From B1SED10-225 sp964501415 (GTDB lineage Bacteria; Bacillota_I; Bacilli_A; Izemoplasmatales; Izemoplasmataceae), in NCBI GenBank assembly GCA_964501415.1, contig CAZCSL010000001.1, positions 62,001 through 126,000 of the forward strand: DNA of 64,000 bases, read 5' to 3'. This document shows positions 32,930 to 41,083 of this stretch, in pieces (positions within the stretch are counted from its first letter, which is position 1; each line of letters begins with the position of its first letter). The translations under genes and the position numbers were made by a program. Below the pieces are notes generated by a model that saw only the letters and a program-made list of their open reading frames with translations, had not been told where the DNA came from and searched no databases.

Positions 32930-34255
32930 ATGAAAAAAATATTGTTATTTGTTTTAAGCTTAACCTTAGGTTTAACCTTGGTTGCTTGCGGTAACGGTGA
33001 ATCAAGAGGTAATATCGTTTTAACCTATGCTGATTGGGGAGACCAAGATTTGAATCAGGCGCTCATTGAGGCATTTATGGAAGAACACCCCAATATCCGC
33101 GTTGAACTTCGACAAGATATTACAGGAGCTGGTGGCGAGTTTACGCAAAGTTTGCTAAACGCACAAGCCGCGGGCGTATTACCTGATGTATTCGCGATTG
33201 ACAATGTCCCAACGGGCTATTCGAATGGCATGATTTTAGATATCTCTGAGTATTGGGATGCCGATCCAGACACAGAATATATTTATCCTAATATTAAAGA
33301 TACGGCCATTTATGGTGATGGACGCTATGCGATTCCATCTTTCCAATTCATCAAAGGCATCTACATGAACAAAAACATTTTTGAACGTTACAATATTGAA
33401 CTGCCCCCTAAAGATTGGAAATACGATGATATGGTTGATTTAGCCATTGAAATCAGACAAGCCGGTCAAAACGATATCGTCTATGGTATCGATCCTTGGT
33501 TTGGTGATTTAGATTTCCCCTCTATTTGGCCAACACAAGATTTTGAAGACGTTGGATACAATACCTGGGATGGCGAACAGTTTAACTTTACTTCCGATGC
33601 ATGGATAGAAGCATGGGAAGCGAGAAATGACCTTTATGAACGCGATGTTGTGGCTGGCTTTACCGAAGAGGAAATGGATGTGCTTGGCGACATTTGGCCT
33701 TGGGAAGCTGGTTATATTGGTATGAGAATCGATGGTAGTTGGAACTTTTGGATGGTTGAATCCATGTTGGATGACTACGGTATTGAACTAGGCTTTTGGC
33801 CTTATCCAGGCGGAGATGCTGGTCAGTTCCCACCTACTATTTTAGATTTTACCGTGATTTCTTCACAAACAGACCATCCTGAAGAAGCCTACAAATTAGC
33901 TAAGTGGATGACTTTTGGTCAAGAAGGATGGCACACGCGTCTAGATGTGATGGAAGAGCGTGATATGCAATATCTCGACCGTTTCCCTGTGGCGGATTTC
34001 CCCGATGTATGGGAACGCACCGATGAGTATATCGATCGCGTTGATGGCCTAAGAGAAAGCATTGATTTACTTGAATATTCAAAACCCGATGTAGATAAAT
34101 GGCTTCCAGGCTACAAAGCTTTCTGGGAGTGGGTCGATAGCGATGAAAACGATTATTGGGAACGTATTAATGAAGGCTTAATCAGCCCCGATGTATTTGC
34201 GGCTGAATGGGAAGAAAAAATTAACGAATTAGTCAAAGCTGCTTTAGAAGACTGA
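32930..34255 (+). CDS. ABC transporter sugar-binding lipoprotein (solute-binding family 1)
   Basis: A 441-residue extracytoplasmic solute-binding protein anchored by a lipid: signal peptide ending L-V-A-C near residue 20. The two-lobed fold is recognisable from I-V-L-T-Y-A-D-W-G, then V-L-P-D-V-F-A-I-D near 86 and the late A-Y-K-L-A-K-W-M-T. It is rich in Trp and acidic residues, as expected for an oligosaccharide binder. The ATG at 32930 lies ten bases after AAGGAG. It follows the structured element at 32758-32889 and is followed by a strong hairpin, as if its mRNA segment is processed or protected. Confidence 0.92.
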   Translation: MKKILLFVLSLTLGLTLVACGNGESRGNIVLTYADWGDQDLNQALIEAFMEEHPNIRVELRQDITGAGGEFTQSLLNAQAAGVLPDVFAIDNVPTGYSNGMILDISEYWDADPDTEYIYPNIKDTAIYGDGRYAIPSFQFIKGIYMNKNIFERYNIELPPKDWKYDDMVDLAIEIRQAGQNDIVYGIDPWFGDLDFPSIWPTQDFEDVGYNTWDGEQFNFTSDAWIEAWEARNDLYERDVVAGFTEEEMDVLGDIWPWEAGYIGMRIDGSWNFWMVESMLDDYGIELGFWPYPGGDAGQFPPTILDFTVISSQTDHPEEAYKLAKWMTFGQEGWHTRLDVMEERDMQYLDRFPVADFPDVWERTDEYIDRVDGLRESIDLLEYSKPDVDKWLPGYKAFWEWVDSDENDYWERINEGLISPDVFAAEWEEKINELVKAALED

Positions 34256-34263
34256 TGCTTATA

Positions 34264-34295
34264 TGTAAAGCTTGGCATCTTTGCCAAGCTTTACA
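34264..34295 (+). other. strong intercistronic hairpin after the solute-binding protein gene
   Basis: A 13-bp perfect stem TGTAAAGCTTGGC/GCCAAGCTTTACA with an ATCTTT loop, nine bases after the stop codon. No run of T follows, so it resembles an mRNA 3'-end stabiliser or partial terminator. Such elements often raise the yield of a binding protein over its permeases. Confidence 0.7.
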
Positions 34296-34314
34296 TCATT
34301 ATTGAGGTGTTACT

Positions 34315-37266
34315 ATGGAAATATTGAGTGTGATTAAAGCACAAAAATTTAAAGTTATATTCGCGGTTTTGGTGGCTGTAGGGGCCGTATATTTTTTTAC
34401 CGGTAGCCGTCATCAAGATGCTTATGTTGATATCGATAAAGAAGCGATCATTGCGAATGAAAAACTCGATCATCGTTATCATAATGTTAAGCGTACTTGG
34501 AACGCCTTGCCCATTGGTGGGGTGAATATCGAAATCGAGCCTGAAGCGATGCACGATACCACTACGTATTCAGAAACCTATGGTGGGGAAGTGATCGAGT
34601 TTAAACGTGATGATACGATTAGCTTTACCGTCGATGTGGATGAACGCGGGAAGTATATTTTTGCGTTCGATCATTTAGATGTTTGGGACAGTTTATTAGA
34701 AAACATGTTGATGGTTAAAGTGAATGGGGAGTATCTTTTTGAGGAAAGTGAGTATATTGTTCTGCCTACCCAGTGGGAGTTCACACAAGACACCTTTTCT
34801 ACGGACCGTTACGGTCATGAAATATTACCCATGTCAAGAAAAGTAGATCGTTTCCAAAAAACGTACTTTTATGATTCAACGGCATTAAACGTCAGACCCT
34901 TGACTTTCTTATTGGAAGCTGGGGAAAATACCATTGAAATCACCAATCGCCGAGGGGCCTTAGAACTCGGTTCTTTCTATGTCGAATCACCGGTGGCGCC
35001 ACCGACGTATGAGGCGTATTTGAATATGCATGATGGTGATTTAATCGAAGATGAACAAATTATCATTGGTGCTGAAGAGATTGCACTAAAGACCAATCCT
35101 TCGACGAGTCTGATGGGCTTAAGAGATCCCTCTGCGACTTCCTATCATACGCGTTATCGTCGTTTGAATGCTTTGGACGGTTCTTCCTTCCGTCTTGGCG
35201 ATAATGCCATTACTTATAATATCGATGTACCAAAGAGTGGCTATTATTATATTGGCTTTAAATACAGCCAAAACTTTTTAATGCAAATGCCTGTGTTTAG
35301 AGAAATAAGAATCAATGGTGAAGTGCCCTTTGAAGAAGTAGAAATGATGCCCTTCAATCATACAAGTACTTACCGCAATACATTACTTAATGCGGGAGAA
35401 GAACCATTTAAGTTTTATTTGGAAGAAGGTCAAAACACCTTGAGTTTAAGGGTGGTTTTGGAACCTTACCGTAATGCGTATGAAAACATTGATGTCATTA
35501 TGGATGAAATCACCGAACTCAGCTTAGAAGTTAAACAAATTACCGGAAATGTTCAAGACCGTTATCGTCGTTGGGATATGAAATCATATATTCCGGATAT
35601 CGAAGAACGCATCGATGGTTGGATTGAAACCTTAGAGCACATCGAAGAAGAACTCGGTAAATATTCAAATCATGATGATCCTGGTGAATTGACAAACTTA
35701 AACGTGGCGATTAGACAATTGAAACAATTGCGTCGTGACGTTAACGATATCCCTCATCAAATGCGTATGTTAGCAGACGGCGATTCTTCAACCTCACAAC
35801 TGCTTGGCATAACGATTCAACAACTCCTTGAAAATGGCTTAAACCTAGAAAAGATATTCGTTACAGGCGATGAGGCATTACCTAGCCCAAGAGCGAATCC
35901 CGTGGTGCGTTCATGGGAGACGACAAAACGTTTCTTCTTATCGTTCACCGAAGATGATTATGCGGCTGGTAACGTCGATGAAGGCGTGATAGAAGTTTGG
36001 GTTAACCACCAACGCCAACATATAGAAATTATGCAACAAATTATCGACAGTGAGTTTACTGAACAAACAGGAATCGAAGTTAAACTGGCAATCATGCCAG
36101 ATGAGAATAAACTCATCTTAGCCAATTCAGCAGGCAATGCGCCTGATGTGGCCATGGGGGTCAATCACTGGTTCCCTTATGAGTTTGCGATCAGAAATGC
36201 GTCTTTGGATTTAAGACAGTTCGATGGCTATGAAGAAACCGTCAGTCAATACGCACCTGGTGCGATGGTGCCATATGCCTTTGAAGACGGCATATATGGC
36301 TTGCCGCAAACGCAAAACTTTTGGGTCACTTATTACCGTGAAGATATCATGAGCGGCCTTGACATTCCCGTGCCTGATACGTGGGATGGCGTTATTGAAA
36401 TCTTGCCAGAATTGCAGCGCTACCAGATGAATTATTACCAACCGATTGCCTTGCATGGTGGGTTTAAACCATTTGTGGCAACCTTGCCTTTCATTCATCA
36501 ATTTGGCGGAGAATTATATAGCGAAGATGGCATGTCGACGCTTATTAATAGTGAGGATTCTTTAGAAGGGATGCGTTTGATGAGTGAGCTTTTCACCGTT
36601 TATAACGTCCCTAAAGAAGTGCCGAACTTTTATAACCACTTCAGATTCGGTTTATATCCCATTGGCATCAGCGATTTGGCAACCTACTTGCAATTAACCA
36701 TCGCTGCCCCTGAACTTAGAGGCAAATGGAATATCGCCCCACATCCTGGGGTACCTCAAGATGATGGTGAGATTGTACGTTGGGCCGCTAGTGGTGCACA
36801 ATCAAACATGATTATGTCTACGACCGATTATCCCGATGAAGCTTGGGCTTTCTTGCAGTGGTGGTCATCGACCGAAGTCCAATCTGAATTTGCTTTGCGT
36901 ATGCAAACAACCTTTGGGCCAGAATATTTATGGAATACCGCTAACTTAGAAGCGTTTGCACAATTGCCACTGCCTGATGAACATATCGATGTTATTTTAT
37001 CGCAATGGGATTATGCCTTAGAAGCCTCTAGGGTCCCTGGTGCTTATATGGTAGAACGTGAGATTTCTAACGCGTGGAACCGTATCGTTTTCGATGATGT
37101 TAATCCTAGAATTGCGCTTGATAGGGCTGTTAGAACCTCTAACCGAGAGATTTTATACCGAATGGAAGAATTTGGTTATGTTGAAAACGGTGAGGTACTG
37201 AAACCTTATCCAGTACCGACTATCCACAATATTGATTATTGGTTAAGGGGGCGAGACAATGATTAG
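34315..37266 (+). CDS. membrane-anchored fusion of carbohydrate-binding domains and a solute-binding domain
   Basis: A 983-residue protein. An N-terminal helix (about residues 11-30) without a lipobox anchors it outside. Residues about 40-230 and 245-410 form two beta-sandwich, CBM-like domains, each with F-x-V-D-V-x-x-x-G-x-Y-x-F-x-F and similar strands (F-T-V-D-V-D-E-R-G-K-Y-I-F; Y-N-I-D-V-P-K-S-G-Y-Y-Y-I). A helical linker spans about 420-520. From about 560 a family 1 solute-binding domain follows (I-E-V-W-V-N-H-Q, then G-N-A-P-D-V-A-M-G near 610, Y-G-L-P-Q-T-Q near 662). It overlaps the following permease by eight bases and is probably the receptor for that permease pair. The binding domains could feed long glucan chains to it. 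Confidence 0.8.
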   Translation: MEILSVIKAQKFKVIFAVLVAVGAVYFFTGSRHQDAYVDIDKEAIIANEKLDHRYHNVKRTWNALPIGGVNIEIEPEAMHDTTTYSETYGGEVIEFKRDDTISFTVDVDERGKYIFAFDHLDVWDSLLENMLMVKVNGEYLFEESEYIVLPTQWEFTQDTFSTDRYGHEILPMSRKVDRFQKTYFYDSTALNVRPLTFLLEAGENTIEITNRRGALELGSFYVESPVAPPTYEAYLNMHDGDLIEDEQIIIGAEEIALKTNPSTSLMGLRDPSATSYHTRYRRLNALDGSSFRLGDNAITYNIDVPKSGYYYIGFKYSQNFLMQMPVFREIRINGEVPFEEVEMMPFNHTSTYRNTLLNAGEEPFKFYLEEGQNTLSLRVVLEPYRNAYENIDVIMDEITELSLEVKQITGNVQDRYRRWDMKSYIPDIEERIDGWIETLEHIEEELGKYSNHDDPGELTNLNVAIRQLKQLRRDVNDIPHQMRMLADGDSSTSQLLGITIQQLLENGLNLEKIFVTGDEALPSPRANPVVRSWETTKRFFLSFTEDDYAAGNVDEGVIEVWVNHQRQHIEIMQQIIDSEFTEQTGIEVKLAIMPDENKLILANSAGNAPDVAMGVNHWFPYEFAIRNASLDLRQFDGYEETVSQYAPGAMVPYAFEDGIYGLPQTQNFWVTYYREDIMSGLDIPVPDTWDGVIEILPELQRYQMNYYQPIALHGGFKPFVATLPFIHQFGGELYSEDGMSTLINSEDSLEGMRLMSELFTVYNVPKEVPNFYNHFRFGLYPIGISDLATYLQLTIAAPELRGKWNIAPHPGVPQDDGEIVRWAASGAQSNMIMSTTDYPDEAWAFLQWWSSTEVQSEFALRMQTTFGPEYLWNTANLEAFAQLPLPDEHIDVILSQWDYALEASRVPGAYMVEREISNAWNRIVFDDVNPRIALDRAVRTSNREILYRMEEFGYVENGEVLKPYPVPTIHNIDYWLRGRDND

Positions 37267-38152
37267 ACGCATGAATCACCCAGCTTGGTTTTTTACACCC
37301 TATGTGCTTTTGTTCGTTGCCTTTATTGTCGTGCCCGTCTTAATGGCGATTGCGCTTTCTTTTACTTATTTCAATACGATTGAAACCCCTGAATATGTAG
37401 GGCTTAGAAACTATATAGAACTTTTTACCCGCGATGAAGTCTTTATGCAATATGTCTTACCCAATACCATTCGCTTTGCCTTTATCGTTGGTCCGGTGGG
37501 TTATGCGATGAGTTTCTTACTTGCATGGATGCTCGCACAAATTCCGCATCGACCCAGAACAATTTTTGCGATTGTTCTTTACAGTCCTTCCATGACTGCA
37601 GGGATTGCGATGGCCGTTTTATGGCGCGTTATTTTCTCTGGGGACCAAACCGGCTATCTCAATGCGATGATGTTAAACTGGGGGTTGATTCAAGAACCGA
37701 TACAGTTTTTAACCTCGCCTCAACATCTGATGACCATCATGATCATCGTCTCTTTGTGGAGCAGCATGGGCGTTGGCTTCTTAGCGATGCTTGCCGGTAT
37801 TTTAAATATCGATCAATCACTTTATGAAGCAGCTTATATGGATGGTATGAAAAACCGTTGGCAAGAGATTTTCTACATCACGATTCCTTCGATGAAACCC
37901 CAGATGTTATTTGGGGCCGTTATGGCGGTGGTGGCAACCTTCACGGTCGGCCAAATTGGCGTGCAGCTATCTGGGGCCAATCCAACGCCACAATATGCAG
38001 GACAACTCATGGTTAACCACATTGAAGACTTTGGCTTCATCCGTTATTTGATGGGTTATGCCTCAGCCGTGAGTGTCTTATTACTCATCATTATATACGC
38101 CATCAGCAAAGGCACCTTTACGTTGCTTGGTGACAGAGATAAGGGGAATTAA
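37259..38152 (+). CDS. ABC sugar transporter permease (MalF-like), pair 1
   Basis: A 297-residue integral membrane subunit of a carbohydrate importer (CUT1 type) with six helices. The cytoplasmic EAA loop that docks the ATPase reads E-A-A-Y-M-D-G-M-K-N-R-W-Q-E near residue 190 and ends I-P-S-M-K-P. The start overlaps the preceding fused binding protein, with GGGGGCGAG as ribosome site. It forms a pair with the next gene. Confidence 0.92.
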   Translation: MIRRMNHPAWFFTPYVLLFVAFIVVPVLMAIALSFTYFNTIETPEYVGLRNYIELFTRDEVFMQYVLPNTIRFAFIVGPVGYAMSFLLAWMLAQIPHRPRTIFAIVLYSPSMTAGIAMAVLWRVIFSGDQTGYLNAMMLNWGLIQEPIQFLTSPQHLMTIMIIVSLWSSMGVGFLAMLAGILNIDQSLYEAAYMDGMKNRWQEIFYITIPSMKPQMLFGAVMAVVATFTVGQIGVQLSGANPTPQYAGQLMVNHIEDFGFIRYLMGYASAVSVLLLIIIYAISKGTFTLLGDRDKGN

Positions 38153-38153
38153 T

Positions 38154-39053
38154 ATGGCTAAATTTAGTGGTATGAAGATTAATCCCAAAAAATATCATTC
38201 CTCCCAACTTAAGTTTTTCTTGTTTTTGATTCCAATGACGTTGTTTGTAGGCTTGCCGATACTATTTATCTTTTCACACGCCTTTAAGCCTTCAAACGAA
38301 CTCTATGCTTTCCCTCCAAGATTTTTAGTCCGCGTTCCGACCATGCAAAACTTCATTGATTTGGTCAATTTTGCTGGGGATGGGGGCGTACCCTTTAGCC
38401 GCTATTTGTTTAACAGCGTCATCGTAGCGGTATTAGGCGTTGGACTTAGTATTTTAATTACAAGTTTAGCGGCTTATGGTTTATCAAAACTAAAATTTAG
38501 AGGCAAAAAGATTTTATTTGAAATCAATACCTTAGCGCTCATGTTTGTCCCGATTGCAGTTACCATTCCGCGTTATATTACCATCTCGCGCATGGGCTTG
38601 ATCGATTCTTATTTGGTCCTTATCTTACCGCTTATTGCGATGCCAGTAGGACTCTTTTTGGTCAAACAGTTCGTCGATCAAATCCCCAATGAATTGATTG
38701 AATCGGCTAAAATTGACGGAGCGAGTGAGATGGAAATTTTTATCAAAATCATCATGCCCGTCATCGCACCGGCGGTTGCTACGGTTGCAATATTATCTTT
38801 CCAATTAATATGGAATGACCCTATTGGTCCCAATTTATACATCGATGATGAACGCATGAAGACCTTGCCCTTTTACTTTTCTACCTTAGCCGCTCAAGCC
38901 GGTGCCCCGGGTGCCGCAGCGCAAGGAAATCCCGTCGCAGGTCAAGGTATGTTAGCCGCAGCCAGTATGATTATGTTTGTGCCAAACTTAATCTTATTTA
39001 TCTTCTTACAAAGTAAAGTCATCAACACGATGGCACATTCAGGAATCAAATGA
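38154..39053 (+). CDS. ABC sugar transporter permease (MalG-like), pair 1
   Basis: A 299-residue MalG-type permease. The EAA loop reads E-S-A-K-I-D-G-A-S-E-M-E-I-F near residue 185 and continues to I-M-P-V-I-A-P. Six helices are visible. A long Ala/Gly-rich loop (about 265-285) precedes the last helix. The ATG at 38154 follows AAGGGG and is one base after the previous stop. Overlaps the next gene by four bases. Confidence 0.92.
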   Translation: MAKFSGMKINPKKYHSSQLKFFLFLIPMTLFVGLPILFIFSHAFKPSNELYAFPPRFLVRVPTMQNFIDLVNFAGDGGVPFSRYLFNSVIVAVLGVGLSILITSLAAYGLSKLKFRGKKILFEINTLALMFVPIAVTIPRYITISRMGLIDSYLVLILPLIAMPVGLFLVKQFVDQIPNELIESAKIDGASEMEIFIKIIMPVIAPAVATVAILSFQLIWNDPIGPNLYIDDERMKTLPFYFSTLAAQAGAPGAAAQGNPVAGQGMLAAASMIMFVPNLILFIFLQSKVINTMAHSGIK

Positions 39054-41083
39054 TGAAAAAAATCCTGTCATTATTATTATCATTAGTCCTGTTGCTTGGG
39101 GTGTTTGGCACGACATTGCAAGCTGAAAGCGTGGCTCGTTATGAGACTTATACCATTTCTAATCAACGACTGGTAAGAACCCAAACGGCCTATATGCCTA
39201 TCACCAGTGTCTCAGAGATTTTCGGGGTTTCTTTGGGAACGCCTCATGATATCCATATTGACCAAGATAACAACATTTATATCGTTTCTGAGGGTAGTGA
39301 TGGTGGTAAACTGATCGTCTTCAACCTTGAAAATGAAGAGATAGAAGTGATTGGTGAAGATTTCTTAATAGAACCAACCGGCGTCCATGTCAACACCAGA
39401 GGTGAAATCCTGATTGCCGATTATGGTGCGCGCCTAGCTTACCGTTTGGATAGTGATGGTGAGATATTGCATACCTTCGAACGTCCAGATTCTCCTTTGT
39501 TTGGCGGTGGGACCTATCGACCTCAAAAGATTATTGGCGATAGTCGTGGGAATGTCTTTATCTTATCGCCCGGCCCTCAAGGCTTGGCACAGTTTTCACC
39601 AACGGGACAGTTTTTAGGGTATTATGGCGCTAATACCATTCAACCGACTTTACGTACTATCTTGCAACACACCTTTTTCACAGAAGAACAACAAGAGCGC
39701 ATTTTCAATATCACCCCACCTGAGGTAACCAATGTCGCTATTGATCAGCGTGGCTTAATCCACACCGTATCACGTGGGGTGGAAGATTATGCGATTAAAC
39801 GACTTAATATCAGTGGGCAAAACTTATTGCCTGCGATGTATGGCTCAACCGATTTAAGAGATATTGCCGTGGGGCCTTTAGGCAACATTTACGCTATCTC
39901 AACTTCGGGGATGATTTATGAATATGACCGCGAAGGCAACTTGTTGTTCGCTTTTGGCGGTCGGGATACGACCAATCAAATCAAAGGATTGTTTGACACC
40001 CCAAGAGCGATTGCTGTGGATAGCGATTTTAATATCTTTGCCATCGACAGAGGCGCAGGTGAAATGCAAATATTTATGCCTACTGAGTTTGCCACATTAG
40101 TACACACGGCTTTAGATAGTTATCAAGATGGTTTTTATTTAGAATCGCAAGACCCTTGGAGCCAAGTCCTTAAGATGAATGATTTCTTTGACTTAGGTCA
40201 TCAGGGAATGGGCAATGCCTATTATTCATTAGGCGAATATGAAGAGGCGCTTGAAGCGTATGAAAACGCCTTTGACCGCAATGGTTATAGCGATGCTTAT
40301 TGGGAAGTGCGTAATGCTTGGTTGCTCGATAACGTCGGGGCATTGATTATGGTTTTATTTATCTATTTGTTTATGTATGTTATCAATCTTAAACTAAAAT
40401 TTATGCATCTGTTTACCGACCCGATTAAAAAGGTTTACCATAAAGCCCGCGCCAAAAGCAAAACCTATGACGAAGTAATGTATGCCTTTAGTTATTTACG
40501 TAATCCCGCTGATGCAACCTATGAAATCAAACGTAAAAAGCGCGTTGGGTATTTCTCCGCTAGTTTGTTGTTATTGCTTTATTTCGGTTTCTACCTTTAC
40601 TACATCTATAACCTTAACTTCTTATTCAATTATCGTGTGATTTCCAACATCAACTTAGGCGAAGAAGTTATTAAAGTGTTTTTACCAATCTTACTGTGGG
40701 TTTTATCCAATTACTTGATCGGCTCAATTCGCGAGGGTGAAGGGCGTTTAAAAGACGTCTATATTACGACGATTTATTGCTTGTTGCCATTTTTCATCAT
40801 GTTACCCGTAATAACGATTCTGTCTCATGCCTTAACCCATAATGAAGCGTTTTTAATAACGATGCTTCAAACGCTAAGCATCATGATTACGGTTGTATAT
40901 TTTTTCTTCATGGTTAAAGAAACCCATTATTACAACGTAAAAGAAACGTTCCAATCGATCTTTATATCGGCTTTTACCATGGTGATGTTATTGTTAGGAA
41001 CCTTTATCATCTATATTTTGTTAAACGAATTTGTATCATTATTCAGAGACATCGTCATGGAGGTGATGAATCGTGTTCAGTAG
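39053..41083 (+). CDS. membrane protein with NHL-type beta-propeller, TPR and Yip1-like membrane domain
   Basis: A signal peptide (residues 1-25) precedes an extracellular propeller (about 45-350) with repeated H-D-I-H-I-D-Q-D-N-N-I-Y, P-R-A-I-A-V-D-S-D-F-N-I-F type NHL blades. A short TPR follows near 375-420 (Y-Y-S-L-G-E-Y-E-E-A-L-E-A-Y). One helix near 430-450, a cytoplasmic loop, and a five-helix Yip1-like domain (about 500-676, with I-R-E-G-E-G-R-L-K-D-V) complete it. A first ATG at 39050 overlaps the previous stop; the second at 39053 is equally possible. No catalytic motif is seen. Placement between the two permease pairs suggests a glucan sensor or an assembly factor for the uptake system (inference). 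Confidence 0.75.
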   Translation: MKKILSLLLSLVLLLGVFGTTLQAESVARYETYTISNQRLVRTQTAYMPITSVSEIFGVSLGTPHDIHIDQDNNIYIVSEGSDGGKLIVFNLENEEIEVIGEDFLIEPTGVHVNTRGEILIADYGARLAYRLDSDGEILHTFERPDSPLFGGGTYRPQKIIGDSRGNVFILSPGPQGLAQFSPTGQFLGYYGANTIQPTLRTILQHTFFTEEQQERIFNITPPEVTNVAIDQRGLIHTVSRGVEDYAIKRLNISGQNLLPAMYGSTDLRDIAVGPLGNIYAISTSGMIYEYDREGNLLFAFGGRDTTNQIKGLFDTPRAIAVDSDFNIFAIDRGAGEMQIFMPTEFATLVHTALDSYQDGFYLESQDPWSQVLKMNDFFDLGHQGMGNAYYSLGEYEEALEAYENAFDRNGYSDAYWEVRNAWLLDNVGALIMVLFIYLFMYVINLKLKFMHLFTDPIKKVYHKARAKSKTYDEVMYAFSYLRNPADATYEIKRKKRVGYFSASLLLLLYFGFYLYYIYNLNFLFNYRVISNINLGEEVIKVFLPILLWVLSNYLIGSIREGEGRLKDVYITTIYCLLPFFIMLPVITILSHALTHNEAFLITMLQTLSIMITVVYFFFMVKETHYYNVKETFQSIFISAFTMVMLLLGTFIIYILLNEFVSLFRDIVMEVMNRVQ

